This document shows, piece by piece, positions 33,976 to 46,421 of a stretch of DNA of 64,000 nt. Location of the stretch: positions 3,038,001 to 3,102,000 of the forward strand of contig CM074695.1 of the NCBI GenBank assembly GCA_037367355.1, in the 5' to 3' direction. Each line of letters starts with the position of its first letter. Positions within the stretch are counted from its first letter, which is position 1. Below the pieces are notes generated by a model. The model had not been told where the DNA came from. It searched no databases and worked only from the letters and a program-made list of their open reading frames with translations. The stretch is from Neoscytalidium dimidiatum (taxonomy: Eukaryota; Ascomycota; Dothideomycetes; Botryosphaeriales; Botryosphaeriaceae). Both the position numbers and the translations under genes were made by a program.

Positions 33976-36262
33976 TCAACCTTTCCCCTTCCCAAACAAG
34001 TCCGCCTTGATACTCGCCCAAAGCTCACCGAAGAACCCAGCTGTCTCGACGATGGGGAGCACGCACGAGATCCCCGTGCTCACGAACACCCAGATGAAGC
34101 TGATGACCACCCACGCGGTGAAGAACGGCTTCGAGAACTCGTACTCGGCAAAGAACATGGGCATGGGGATGAGGAAGTCCATGATGAACGTCAGCACGAA
34201 CGACGCCACGCACGCGATCTTGAAGGCCCTCCGCAACGTCGAGGGGTCGTCCACCGGCGCAGGCGGCTCGCCGATGCGGACGTCCGACACCTTCCCAACA
34301 GCCGTATCCGCATCCACAGCATCGGCCGCCGGCTGATGCTTCGCCTCGACGTCCTTCTCGTTACCGCCGGCCACGGCAACTTCCCGGCCGTCCTCCTTCG
34401 CGGGCGTCGTCGGCGTGGCGGTCCCGGACCCGTGCTCCGTCGGCGTGCTCGCGGTGCTCGCGTTGATCCCCCTCGTGCTCTCCCAATCGAACCGCTCCTT
34501 GTCCGGAAACGCCAAGCTGACGCCCACGCTCACGATCAGCCCCGTCATCACGGCACCCAGGTTCCCCGCCAGCGTCGGGTACTCCAGGCCCGTCGTCTCG
34601 ATCGACAGCTCCCCGTAGTAGCGCTTCGCGGTGACCAGCCACGCCAGCAGGCCGACGCCCAGGCCGACGAGGGCGCCGCTCGTGGCGCCCGCGCGCGTCT
34701 GCCCGCGCCAGGTGATGGCGAAGGCGGCGGGGAAGACGGCGCCGCCGATGAGCAGGCCCATGACGAGGAAGAGCCAGCCCAGGTCGATGCCGATGGCGTT
34801 CCAGATGCACGCGAAGACGGCCATGGTCAGGCCGAAGACGCAGATCATGACGTGCGAGACGAAGATCAGCTGCGACGGCGTCGCGCGCGGCGCGACGTAC
34901 GTCTTGTACACGTCGAACGTCAGGATGGAGGACACGGCGATGAGCTCGGCCGACGCGCACGAGGTCACCGCCATGAAGAGCACGATGAGCAGCGCCACGG
35001 CGCCGTTCTTGCCGAGGAGCGTGGACGCGGAGAACGCGGCGGCCAGGCCGGCGGAGACTTGCGATTCGCTGGGCGCGTTTGGGTAGGTCGGGAAGCGCGG
35101 GTTGTTGGTCAGGGCGACGGCGGCGAGGCCGAGGGTGGTGGAGAAGCCGAAGGGGATGGCAAACCAGGCGAGGCCGCCGAGGATGTAGGCGCGGACGGCG
35201 GTTGAGGGCCGCGACGCGATGGCGCGTTGCCAATAGGCCTGGTCGAGGAAGACCGTTCCGGAGCCACTGCAGAGTTGGATGACGCCTGAGAGGAAAGGTT
35301 AAGATGTTGCGATATTGGGATGAACGGGCTAAGCAATCGTCTTACCGAAGACTAGTGCGAAGTTGGACTTTAAGGTGAGATAGCTCCCATCCTTGTTGCC
35401 ATTGACAGGACGCTGAGCCGCCGCTTCTTGGAGCAATTCGTACATTCGAGAAGGAGATCCGATCAGGTCGCTGGTAGCGTAGGCGTGGAACATGAAATAC
35501 AGAATGATGATCATCAAGATCAGCGTGTGGGAATAGTCGCCTGTGCCTGATATTAGAACGGGGCTGAATTCGCAAGAAAGAGCAAATAGACTTACAGAGG
35601 AAAGTGGCTCTCAATCCTCCGAGCACGACATAGGCGCACACGCCCATCGGGATTAGGAAGATGGCGGCGTACACGTTCATCCCCGTCAAGCTGGTGACAA
35701 CTGCGCTTCCTCCAAGCAACAGCTGGCTACCAACCAAAACGTTGGTGACCAGTGCGAAGAAAACGAAGATGATGTGCGTGAGCCTTCCATATCGGGTGTA
35801 GATGATTTCGAGAAAAGTATGGCAACGAGGCGCATTCTGCTTGACTACAAAGCTATCAGCATCAAATACAATTCTCTTTTCCCCGTATATCGTAGGTCTT
35901 CTTTCGTGTTCATGCCTCTATTCACCTTTACATGCCAGGATGGAGAACATGAGGATCTGGACTGTGGCGCCTGCTGCATACCAGAACGGTCCCGCAACAC
36001 CATACGTATAGGCCACGGTGCTGCTCTGCAGGAGGGTTGCTGCCCATGTCCATGCCGAGACGATTCCACTTGCAATCAGTCCTGGCTTCACACTTCTTGA
36101 AGCTGTGTTGAATTCTTCGCTTTGCTTTGTTGAGAACCTGGTGTAACGGTTCTGGAGGTAAGATATGCCCATCATGACGAAGGCGAAAAAGAAACCAACG
36201 CCAATGACGACGCCATACCCAGCACCCTGGGGTAGGGTCGTTGCCACAGACGCAGAAGACAT
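33976..36262 (-). CDS. Urea/polyamine active transporter, sodium:solute symporter family (DUR3-like)
   Basis: Four exons: 36262-35926, 35844-35596, 35546-35346 and 35285-33976 (698 aa, the family length). Donor GTGAAT in intron 1 is chosen because it rebuilds ILACKVKQNAPRCHTFLEII, the conserved loop. About 15 membrane segments; key stretches are GGLRATFLCTGDYSHT, YMFHAYATSDLIGSPS-type text in exon 3, LDQAYWQRAIA in exon 4, and SCASAELIAVSSI. A hydrophilic cytosolic loop of about 80 residues lies before the last segments. The family imports urea with protons under nitrogen limitation. The upstream DNA is rich in GATA sites, in line with AreA/NIT2 control. Confidence 0.9.
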
Positions 36263-36370
36263 GGCGAGAGGAGGGCGGGAAGAGCTGCAACAATCTTTGA
36301 AACCATTGGGAGAAGCGGAGATTTATGTATGAAATAAGCGGCAACAGCATTGAAGAAAAAGAAGAAAATT

Positions 36371-36792
36371 ATCACGACTATCACTGGCGGGTCTTCAATT
36401 CCTATCTGCCCCGATACCTGACATACCGGTAAGCTCTGCCGCACGAGCTAAAACGCAAATCGTTGTCATGCAACAGGCGTGATGGGCCCCAGTGAGAAAA
36501 AAGAGCCATGGCATCATCACCCTTGTTCGGACAACCCGATAGGAAGGGGATCAGCCCAGGCCGAGGGCCAGAAGTCTGATAAGAAGGTGTGCCGGAGGCG
36601 GGTGAGACGATGGCATTTTCCCGCGGGGAACAAGGGTCGACGAGGGCCAAAGGTGGAGTATTGCGCTCATGTCATTCCCTTCAAACCCCTGTGTAGGAAG
36701 TGCAGATCCCTGCCATGATTGGTGAATCACCCCGGCATGACAGCTTTATCTCCACGCTTTGGCAGGAGATAAGCATCCGCCATCGGGTCTTC
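36371..36792. promoter_or_regulatory. GATA-site cluster upstream of the urea transporter
   Basis: Within about 110-530 bp upstream of the DUR3-like ATG, HGATAR sites occur on both strands at 36369-36373, 36378-36382, 36402-36406, 36538-36542, 36578-36582, 36746-36750 and 36768-36772. Chance alone would give one or two in this length. GATA factors of the AreA/NIT2 type bind such clusters in nitrogen-regulated fungal genes. Confidence 0.6.
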
Positions 36793-38506
36793 GTCGACCT
36801 TGACCAACTTCTCTTACGACGTCGTTGCGCTGAGACGGCTGATACCGCTGCGGGGGTGCGAGCGGTATTGTTTTTGGTCCTAAGTGAGTATGTCCTTTAT
36901 GACTTGACCTCCTCCGCGGCTACCTGAACCGCGAATACTGGGGGAGTGCGGTTTCTCCATCTCTGTTCCGCTGTAGGAAAGTATCATTCTAGCTCGAGAG
37001 TAGCGGTTAGACAATGATTATTTCCCCATTCTGGATATACTCGGAGCCAATCAGGCGACAGCTTTAGTTTGAAAACCAATGCTCGAGAATGGCAGCTAAC
37101 CTCGGAGATCTTCCAAGGGTGACAGCCTGGAATCATCCCTTGTGATCTGCATGAAGGCAAAACGTTTAGAGCTTCCAGAGCATCATGTGAGCTCTGCGTT
37201 TGAATTTCTACAGCAGAGTGTCACCTCGATCTCCTGATTTAAGCAAGCCCTGGCTTTCGCATACCTCGATTTTCGTCTTGAGTTGGATTGACAAATCCCC
37301 CGGAGACTGGCAAACGTTGAAACGATAACACCATTTTTTTTCCCATGCGATAGGACTTTTGGATCGTCCATTACTGTCTCGACTCCCATGCCAAGAATGG
37401 CCATGTGAACACAAGGTGTCGGACTCCATCATTCCCAATGCTGATGGTTGGTGTGAGAGGCCGGGCAGGAATACCTTCGTACCGTTACTATTCCAGTGAT
37501 TCTTGATATGCATAAGTCTTGGGTGACTCACCGTCAGCTCCGAAAAATTTCGATAAACTCGGAAGGATTGAGCAGCTTCAAGGGCATAGGCTGTCCGGCT
37601 GCCTTATTGACTCAGCGTTTGTCTTCTCCTAATCTCCCCATGAATCGATCGTAGACGCCTGGAAGGAGCATGTAGAATGAGTATCATTTCTCTGACAACC
37701 CACGCGTACATGTATTACGGCGACCAAGCAGCTCTGTTTGACGAACTGATTCCGGACGTACCAGAGCTTAATTAATGGTTGAACGGAGATAGGCTGTTTC
37801 AGATGGCACGAGCGGTGAATAGCTAGTTAAGGTTATACTCGTTGATTATTTCGATACTTAAGATCATCCATTGACATTGTGCTCCCCTAAAGCTAAGTGA
37901 GTTCCAGAGGTACATGATGTAAGCATAGACCATGACGAGCGGTCACAGTGAATCATGGGTGGCTTCAACCCCGAGAATGCTTTGCGACTGCAGAGTCAAG
38001 TGCTACAAATGGCCGTGAGAATGTGAGATGTAGTTAGAGAGGTGGGGTCAGCTCAGCATTGTCAAAAAAGCCTGAGTGTAACACAGCTGCGTGTGCTATA
38101 CCTCACCGACCAATCGCGCTCCGACCAGACAAGACTTTCCAAGACAAGCTACTAGGGCTTACTCTGCGCGCATCTGCTTCCAGTCAAATATTTGTGGCCG
38201 CTCAATCTCTTGCTCAATGACAGAAAGTTCGTTAGTCAATATATTAGCTGATTTTTCCTCGAATTCCGGTGCGGACCATCTACGTACAGAGCTTTCCATC
38301 TCCGGACCACACGTATGCCAACTCAACGCCATCGATGCACCGTACCACGATAAGAAAAGCCCACGAACCCAATTAAGCCGATGATTTATTCGTCTTTCCT
38401 TTTCGAAGTTCCCACCCGAGACGCCTGTTCCAACCCGCCCTAACCTATCTTGAAAAATTCTCAGGAAACACCCCAAACACGGCTTGCAGTGAAGTAGCCT
38501 CCTCAC
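36793..38506. other. Gene-poor spacer
   Basis: 1.7 kb, AT-richer than its surroundings, with only short overlapping frames. No gene, terminal repeat or transposase fragment recognised. Confidence 0.5.
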
Positions 38507-40395
38507 TTAATCGTCTGGATATTCATCCCTGATGTTGCTCACAAACTTCGCCTCGCGGGTGTCCCAGCGTCGGAAGTAGCGACCAGCCAACTTATTGAGC
38601 AGAAAGTCCGGTGGTGGGTCCCTCGTGATCTGGATGTTCTCCTCCGCCACGTACCTCGAGCTGGAGTCTTCGCACCTGTGACAATGTCAGCGACTCTGCA
38701 CATTGGCCCCAACGATTTCTTTATTCTGAGCAAGACTTACAGAACATTGTAGAAGGCCTGATTCCTCCCATTCGGGAGGCCGTCAATGTTCATCGCATGC
38801 ATCCAATCATCGCCGGCATTGCAGTACGGATCCCATCCAACAATAACCCCATAATAATGATACCTCTTATGCTTGAAACACTGCCCGACAGCGTACTTCA
38901 CATTCTTCGTGTGCTCGCCGCGGCGCTTCGGCGCCTTCTTGTTGCGATCGGCCGTGTGCTCGCGCTGGATGATGTACAGGAAGTCGCCCTCCTCGGGCAG
39001 GTCGTGGAAGAGTGACGCCATGTACCGCTCAACTAGCCAGATCTCCCACGGGTAGAACTCTAGGCATTGCTGCACGACCTTGCTGATCAGGATGCGGCGC
39101 CGATGCAGCGCGATGCCGCCAGCTTCGCCGCCACCGCGGATGGGGTCGCCGCGCTCGAGGTACAGCCACGCCCACAATGCCGCGTGCAGTGCACTGTGGA
39201 GGTTCAAGTGGGTGTGCGTGAATTGGATGCCTATTGTCGATGCTGCAGGGTCTGCAAGCCCGTTCCCGCTCTCGACGGCGCGGCGGATGTTCCGTGCTGT
39301 CCGGATCACCATCTCGATGGGGTTGGCAGCCTCGAGATATGTGGCGAAGGACGCAGCCGAGGCGCCCATGGTTCTCAATTGGCCTTCGAGGTCTAACCTG
39401 GACACTTCTTCGGAAGATCGAAAGGGATCGAGGTACATGGTATCCGGGGTCGCGAGGTCCGAGGCGGGGGCGCCGTCCAGCGTCAAATCAGGAGGCGCCT
39501 GTACAATGGAATAGATATGGTACGGGTATCCGCACGGATTGGCCTCAATGCCCAGCCGCTCGGCCACCGAGCAGAAAATAACATTCGTGATGAGCGGCAG
39601 CGCCTCGTGGTTCTTCTCCGACAGGACCAAGCCAATGAAGTTCTGCGCAATCTGGCCGTACCGCTCACTCGCGACCCCCTGATATCCCGCCCGGCGCAGG
39701 AAGTCCACCAGCAGCACGGCCTTCCGCCGTGTCGACCACTCCGCCCATTCCGGATGCGCCGCCTTGAACTGCGCCGCCAGCTCGTCCAGCTGCGCGCTGA
39801 TCATGTCCAGGTCCCCCAGCCCCTCGTCGCTGTCCAGCACGAACATGTCGTACGCGCCCAGCGCGCGCTCCAGCGATCGCGATTCCCCTTTCCGCAGGCG
39901 GCACCACTCCTCCATGGCAATGCTCCGGTGTATCGTCGTCAGGATCGCGCTGCTCCAGAACCGCCGCGCGAGCGCGTCCTCGCCCCCCTCGCCCGTGTTC
40001 TTGTGCTTCAGCAGCGCCTGTTTGACGTCGTACCCGTGCTCCGCTATCCATTCGATGTGGTTTGCCCGGTTCTGCTGGCTCGCGATTATCATGTCCATGC
40101 GCCGGTCGACCTCGTAGTCCAGCTTCTTCCGGTCGAGGAACAGCTTCCGCCACGGCACGTCGGCGATGGGCTGGCGCAGCTTGGTTGAGAGGCGGTGCTT
40201 GGGGTTCCAGAAGCGGAAGTAGACACGGCAGAGGTGGCGCCAGAGCAGCGGCTCTTGGGCGAGCGAATGCAGGCGTTTCGTCGAGAGCTGGATCGCATTG
40301 AGGTCGTAGGGGTCGAGGTAGAACAGGATGTGCGTCAGGATTTCGTCTGGCAAGGCCAGCAAGAACGACGGGTGCGGCGGCATGGCTGTCCTCAT
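38507..40395 (-). CDS. F-box protein with SirB1-like and YccV-like domains (FBXO21-type)
   Basis: Two exons: 40395-38741 and 38675-38507 (607 aa). The join CT|G restores NVLCEDSSSRYVAEENIQI. The F-box is at residues 13-55 (LPDEILTHILFYLDPYDLNAIQLS split by an ordinary helix pattern). A SirB1/transglutaminase-like region covers about 185-440 (VLLVDFLRRAGYQG, GIEANPCGYPYHIY). The C-terminus is a YccV/HspQ-like domain (KYAVGQCFKHKRYHYYGVIVGWD). This order matches animal FBXO21 and fungal relatives, which serve as substrate receptors of SCF ubiquitin ligases. The target is unknown. Either ATG (40395 or 40383) could be the start. Confidence 0.9.
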
Positions 40396-41097
40396 GCGCT
40401 GTGCACCGACAGTCGAGCGCGAGGTTGTTCGGTACAGAGCTATGTCAGGCGCATTAAGAAAAGCGAGACCCTCGCCCCCGCGATGTGACGGCTATGACGA
40501 TATCGGCGACCAGGGCAAGAATTACCGAGGATCCACGCTACCCAGCAGCTCTGCCAGATCACATGATAACATTTGTTCAGTCCGTGGCGAGTTGTTGGAG
40601 AAATCACTCCTTGAATTGTAAATGGGCTGCAACACAGTTTGCATGGGTGTTTGAAACAGTCGTTCGGATGTCGATGTCCTACGTCCGGATGGATGACTGC
40701 TTCAATTGTCCAAGGACTTTCATCTAAGACATCCTATGTTAATAAGCAGTCTCCGTGATACGCTTCATTGTATTTGTTTAGAGTGTTTACACAACTTCCG
40801 TTACCCGTTTCCCGTCCAGTTTTCATTCGACCTTCCCCGTTTTACGATTGCAATTGTCCCCGACCAAGAAGATACAGCCAGAAATCCCGTTACGCCTTTT
40901 TTCCCCGTCAAATCATGAAAAGCAAACTGGTAGCCCATTCAGCTACCCGCCGTACTGAGGAAGCGACTCCAACGGCCCCAAGCAATTCAACAAAGCAGCA
41001 AGGGCGCAGAATATACACAGTAGAGGAACGGCCGCACTCGCTCCCCCACCTTTTTACCACCACAACGAAAATTCCATCCCATCGTATCTTTCGTGCC
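40396..41097. other. Spacer between F-box gene and EXO1
   Basis: 702 bp holding the F-box promoter and the EXO1 3' flank. No gene supported. Confidence 0.5.
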
Positions 41098-43358
41098 TCA
41101 CTTGACGTCGAATCTGAAGCGTTCAAGGTTAAGCTTCTGCTTCATAGCTTTCACGCGATCTTCCACATCCGACAATGCGGACTCGCTACCACTATCGGGG
41201 ATGATGTCGACATCCTCGCTCCCCTTAGTCGAAGCGAAAATTCCGTTGTCTGGTTGCTGCTTCGAAGCCTTGGGTGTACTCTCATCCTCCGGGCCGGTCT
41301 GGCTGCTTCTAGGAATGACAACTGTGGCGTCATGATCAACAAAGTCGGCGCGCCCGGCTATGTTTGCGTCCTTGTTGAGGTCAGAATGCTTGGGTGTCCC
41401 TGGAAGAGAGAATGACTGATCGTTGGGAGGCTGAGGAGTCGCAGACCTCGTGATCGAGGATCGAGAAGTCTGCTTACTCCAGGAGAACTCCTCAACTTGG
41501 AATACCTTCTGGGAACCAGACTTGTGCTCGAACTTTTTAGCCAGATCTTTGAAACCGCAGACGTTCTCGGTTTCGGAAACAGACGTCTGGCTGTTGGAGG
41601 AGACACCTAGGCTATCGCATGAGGCAGCTGGAGTGCTGGAGCCTGCAGTGCTCTGTGATGCCTGCTTGGTAGACATGGAAAGACTACGCTTGAGTGGACT
41701 GGGCTTGTTACTGATTTGCGATTGCTTGGTTCCAGCCATGTCCTGACTCGGATCAGGCAGATCCCTCATAGCCTCTTCGATCGAGTCGTCTGACCAGAGC
41801 TCAAAGTCCTGGGTTGACGTTTTCTTCGACTTCGAGCTGCGAGCGGACGGGCTAGGCTCAATTGTTGACGAAAAGAAACGGCTTGTTCCGCTCTCAACAC
41901 GGAATGTACCATCGGCATCAGGCAAGACCATAGTATCTGAGCAGAGCCTCTGGCGCTTTGCTGGGCGAGGTGTCGAAGAGCGGCCAGTTGACCAAGGTTC
42001 TGAGGAAATCCTACGAGTACCTTGCGAAGGTACGGACGCAGGAACGACAGTAGGGCGGGATGTCTGTGGCCGGACAGGTGAGGCGCTCCAGCTACTGCGG
42101 TTCTCTTGTAAGGCCTGCTGTTGACTAGGAGAAGGGGTGAACAAATTCGGATCAAGTTCCGCAAGTGGTATGCGCTTTGGCTTGAAGAACGAATCAATCG
42201 ACTTGCTCTTCTTGAGGTCGGGCGTCTGTGAGACGGCTACCTTTCGAGAGGCTGGCGCAGGAAGCTTGATAGGTCGGAAAGACTGGGGGAGCTCAATGGG
42301 CTTCTTGGTGTTGGGATGCAGGTCACCTCGTGCGACAGCAGCGGCAACCTTCGGCTCAATGTAGCGGCCGATGTACAAGAGCTTATCAACCTCGACTTCC
42401 GGCTCCGGATCAGTGAAATGCACCAAGCGCTTGGCAACAGGGCAGTAGACCCATTGGTAGAGGAAAGTCATCTCAGCCTGAGCGTACGCTTCCGGGTATC
42501 CTGAAGGCACTTTGAGCTTGCCATCGAACTGGATCTGCCGAAGCACTCTCTCGACGGTCTTGTGCTTGCGCAGGAGACGGTATGCTGTCATGAGACCCAT
42601 CTTGCTGATACTCGGCAAATAGTCGCAACCACTCAGTATGGCCATTTGCCGAAATTGAGCATCCGTCCAGCCGACAAGACTGATCTCCTTGCAAGCTGTA
42701 AAGTCTGCACGGTTGATAACGACACACTCGCCGTAATTGTCGAGCTTAGTGATCAAGCACTTGGCGCCGAAGACAAGAAGATCCGAATCCTCCGAAATAA
42801 TCCCTTGGATGATGCCCCTCTTCTCAAGATAAACCATCTGTGAGTCGGCTTCGTAGGGCGCCACAACATAGTCGACACTGAGCAGCTTCAGCTCTTCAAT
42901 TAGCATGCGTGCCATCTCCGGAGTGACATCAACGGCTTTCTGCAATTCCAAGTGGGCCTGAGAGGACTTTCCCAGCTTCAACAGTTCCATGCCCAGCTTC
43001 TTGCTCTCCTTGCGTTTCGCGGCTCTTTCCTTGTTGGTTACCTCTTTGCCGGGTAGATGATCTCCGTCGAAGACCAGATACGGCTTGATGCCGAAATGAA
43101 TTAGCATACGGACACGGTGCATGCAGTAGTCGATGTGCTTCCTGGTCGGCCTGTCGAGAGCCAAATCAATGGCGCAGGCGACCGTGCCTCGATGCAGCCA
43201 GCCATAGGCATCCACGCCCAGGGTCTGGCCGGCAAATTGCCTGAGATGACATTGTCTGTGGATTGACTTGAGGAGAGGAAGAAGGCCTGTTGAAGTTTAG
43301 ACCTTTCAAGCTTGGGGGAGGGTTTTTGCAGAAAAGATCTCGTACCAGAGATACCCAT
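41098..43358 (-). CDS. EXO1: Exonuclease 1 (XPG/FEN1 family 5'-3' exonuclease)
   Basis: Two exons: 43358-43346 (only 13 nt, MGIS plus one base) and 43286-41098 (733 aa). The join gives MGISGLLPLLKSIHRQCH, the invariant family N-terminus, so the tiny first exon is needed. Metal-binding acidic residues are in place: Asp30 (GVDAYGW), Asp78 (VFDGD), Glu150 and Asp152 (YEADSQ), Asp171 and Asp173 (SEDSDLL). The helix-hairpin-helix loop is LSGCDYLPSISKMGL. After about residue 330 the protein is Ser/Pro/Lys-rich and disordered, as in other EXO1 proteins, where mismatch-repair partners bind. Roles are mismatch repair and resection of double-strand breaks in the nucleus. Divergent from TMA16 over 462 bp. 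Confidence 0.94.
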
Positions 43359-43820
43359 CTTGGCTTGAGCGCGCGGCAAAAGCGTGCGCGCAGAGCTCCA
43401 AGATTAGCTAGCGGCGGGCGGAGAGGAGCATCCTGAAGCGGGCCCGGGACAAGCAGAGGTACGGTAAGGTTGAACGTTGGCGTAAGGCGCCAGGCGACAG
43501 GATGGGAGTGAAGGAATGAGGCGAAGTTAAAGATTGGAGGTGTTAGAGATCCTCGACGCGCCTGCCAAACAGTAAGACGCGTCCAAGCACCTTCCGCCAC
43601 AGCTCCAGCCATGCGCCACCCCTGTCACCGCCTTCCGCCCTACCAAAAATTATGCCCCAGCTCCTCCATCTCCGGCAACATTTTAGCATTCCCCAATCTT
43701 GCCGTGAATCACGCATACTTGGCCCATTTTGATCCGTAGTCACACCCTCTGTCATCGCAGTAGTACCATTCCCACCGAAACCCCGCGAAAAAAAAAAAAA
43801 AAAACCCTGCACCGCCCATC
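43359..43820. promoter_or_regulatory. Divergent promoter of EXO1 and TMA16, with an A17 tract
   Basis: 462 bp between start codons. A 17-nt A run at 43788-43804 sits 16 nt before the TMA16 ATG, so it is probably in the transcribed leader or at the core promoter. Confidence 0.5.
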
Positions 43821-44437
43821 ATGCCGAAATCCCTCTCCAAAGTCTCCAAGCAAATCTCCAAAAAGCGCGGCACCAAAGCCACCGCCCTGCACGAACACAG
43901 CCGCGACTCCCGGCGCCTGCAACGCGCCAGCCTGCGCGACGAGAAGTTGATACGCCTCGCCTCCACGCGTGCCAAGCAGAACCAACCATACCGTATGTAT
44001 CATCTTGCTCATACCTCATTCCCCATCTCAACCTCCCTCTCTAACACGTCGGGAAACCAGTCCAGCGCGTCCATCACTTCCAGCTCCTCGCCCAGTCCCC
44101 CGAATTCGGCGAGCACTCCGCCGACGTCTCCTCCGTCCGCGCCGCTATCCAATCTTTCATCCATCGCGACGACGACGAGCTTGCCGAGCTGAAAAAATCG
44201 CGCCGCGCGGGGCGGCCGCCGACGTCGCGCGAGCAGCTGCTGGAGCAGCGCATCGCGGCCGAGGAGAAGGAGTTCGAGGGCGGGTTCTACTGCCCGGACA
44301 TGCTGGACGCGGCGACGGTGGAGAAGCTGCGCGGGTGGGACGGCGAGTGGGTGAGCTGCAACGTGATGAGGTTCGTGCGGGTGACCAAGGCCGGGGAGGT
44401 GAGGGAAAGCGTGTGGCCGCCGAAGGGGCTGAGTTGA
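43821..44437 (+). CDS. TMA16: Translation machinery-associated protein 16
   Basis: Two exons: 43821-43992 and 44061-44437 (182 aa; yeast Tma16 is of similar size). The 68-nt intron has GTATGT and ACCAG. The N-terminus MPKSLSKVSKQISKKRG and the block ATALHEHSRDSRRLQRA...RAKQNQPY match the family. The second half continues RVHHFQLLAQ, SFIHRDDDELAELKK and WDGEWVSCNVMRFVRV. The protein joins nuclear pre-60S ribosomal particles. Its neighbours EXO1 and MAM33 are unrelated, so the context adds nothing. Confidence 0.93.
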
Positions 44438-44891
44438 AGGGTTGAGGACGAGAAGAGGAGGGGGTTTGGTGTGAGAATGGGGTGATTTCGATCGAATGCT
44501 CACGAAGCTTATCTTGAGTTCCTCAGGCTCGAAGGCATCACCAAGTCTAAGGTATAGCACGGATTGCAGCCTAATGGCCACGCGTGTGATCATGCATGGG
44601 CACGGCTCATTGTGTGGAGCGTATAAGGGAATGTCCACTACATGAGCGACAGACCCGCATATTGAAAGGCCTACGAATCAAGCATAATTCACCGGCTTGG
44701 GGACGGCACTGAACAGGAGAGGTATCTGAATTGTGCTTTTTCCGTATCGTCGGTTTATACTACATAGCTTGCAAAGAGCAGCTGACCGGGTTTCTCACAC
44801 CGAGCGCCCGAATGTATGAGAGTGGCGAAGAAATGAAGAAAGAGAAATTACTCCCAACATCGTGGAAGCGTTCCAGCCCGTCAGTTTTCAT
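44438..44891. other. Convergent 3' flanks of TMA16 and MAM33
   Basis: 454 bp between two stop codons, with no gene supported. Both 3' UTRs are expected here. Confidence 0.5.
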
Positions 44892-46020
44892 TTACGCGGA
44901 AACAAACTTCTTGAGGTCTGTTAAAAAGCACTTCAGTATCAACCTATTCGAATCTAGCGATTTGGAAGGTTTGACTTACTCTCGAGCCACCTCAGGTACT
45001 CCTTCTGCTCCTTGTAGTCGATGTAATCGGGGATGAACAGTGCCATCCTGGTGTCGATACCCCTTTCCTCAAGGTACTCCTCAAGCAGAATCTGGAGGTC
45101 CTCATCCAGCTGGCCGAAAAGTGGGCCAGGGTAGGTATTCCGCCTGGCCCAGTCCTTCTCAGCGGACTTAGGCTCGGCCTGCTCAGCATCAGGGAAGTAG
45201 TGGACGTTGCTGATCTGGAAAGCGCTGTCCTGGGCGACGGCATCGATCGAGAGAGCACCCTTCTGACCATCCTTGGTGATGGTCACAACAGCGCGGGCGG
45301 GGAAGCTGCTCTGCTGCTCCTCCTCTTCCTCGGGGTACTCGTCCTGGAGCTCCTCGCGGTCGGCAGGCGCGACCTTGTCCTCCGGGCCGACCTTGAAGTT
45401 GCCACCAGGCGTGCGGCCCTGGTTCACGGAACCCTTGGTGTTGGCGCCACCGGACTGGGCATCGATGTCGACGTCCTCATCGAACATGGCCGGGTCATCG
45501 ATCTCATCATCGGTCAGCTGCGGCTCGTTGATATCGGCGATGGTAAAGGTGACGCGGATGCTAGAGAATTGTTAGCTCCAGTGTGCGCCTTGATCATATA
45601 TCCTTCAATGCGCGTACTTCTCGTTGTTGTATTTGCGAGTCAAGACAACCTCCTCTTGGCCGGGGGTATCCTTGACCTCGAAGGGGCTGTTCTCGATGTA
45701 GTCCTTGATGTTCTCCGAGTAGCTCTCAGGCTCGCCGACATCATCCTCCAAGCTCAACTCGCTCTCGAGCTTCGCGACCAGCGAATCCTGGACTATTGCA
45801 ACGATTAGTATCAGATGGCGACCGGAAAACAGTTCAATTGGCGCGTACCCTCATATCTGGGGACCGAGGTGTGGAAAGCGGATGCGAGTCTGGGTGCAGA
45901 GATGGCCCTCCAAGTTGCCTGCGCGGTGGTCGGCTTGAACAGAGCTGGGCGAGCGGCCCTGGTGCTCAGGCGCGCGAAAGAGCGGGGCGCGGAGCGCGCA
46001 ATGGCCCTGAACGACAGCAT
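44892..46020 (-). CDS. MAM33: Mitochondrial acidic matrix protein MAM33 (p32/C1QBP family)
   Basis: Four exons: 46020-45849, 45792-45618, 45560-44980 and 44917-44892 (317 aa). The last exon is only 26 nt and gives the family ending NLKKFVSA. The N-terminus (MLSFRAIARSAPRSFARLSTRAA) is an Arg/Ser-rich amphipathic presequence with no acidic residues. The p32 fold follows: SLVAKLESELSLED, NIKDYIENSPFEVKDTPG, VTFTIADINE, a very acidic insert (EEEEE), then YPGPLFGQLDEDLQ and a helix ending in YLRWLENLKK. p32 proteins form negatively charged trimers in the matrix and support oxidative phosphorylation and mitoribosome assembly. Confidence 0.94.
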
Positions 46021-46421
46021 TTTGATTCGAAAAGTACGCGACTGGACAGCGCACACAAATGAAAAGGCGAGCGTGGAGGGTGGGAAATGGCGGAGATATC
46101 GGTTGCAGTGGTGCGAGGTTCGCGAGTGACAAGAGCTTGGAACTTTCTCTGCGGGAACGAAGTTTCGTTACAATGAAGTCAGCACGGGCGCGCAGGGGCC
46201 CCCGGAGTTCAGGCAGAGACAGGCATCCATGCGTCAGAGAAAGCTCAAGCCCATGGACAGCTCCGCGGCCGGACGAGTCCCCACCACACCGCGCTCCTCC
46301 GACCAACGCTTTTGCCCTGCGGTGTGCTATTTACATATATTGCGTGCGCGCAATCGCCAAACCGCTCGACAGGCCATTGAAGACTTTCGAAGTCACCGCA
46401 CCGCATCGCGCACCCGTCACA
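46021..46421. promoter_or_regulatory. Divergent promoter of MAM33 and CTP1
   Basis: 401 bp separate the start codons of two nuclear genes for mitochondrial proteins. Co-regulation from one promoter is plausible but not shown. Confidence 0.45.

Noticed and set aside
35595..35925. Alternative donor GTAAAG for intron 1 of the urea transporter.
   Set aside because: It would remove two residues from the conserved ILACKVKQNAP loop; GTGAAT preserves it.
36793..38506. Possible transposon relic in an AT-richer spacer.
   Set aside because: No terminal repeats, target duplications or transposase-like frame could be seen by eye.
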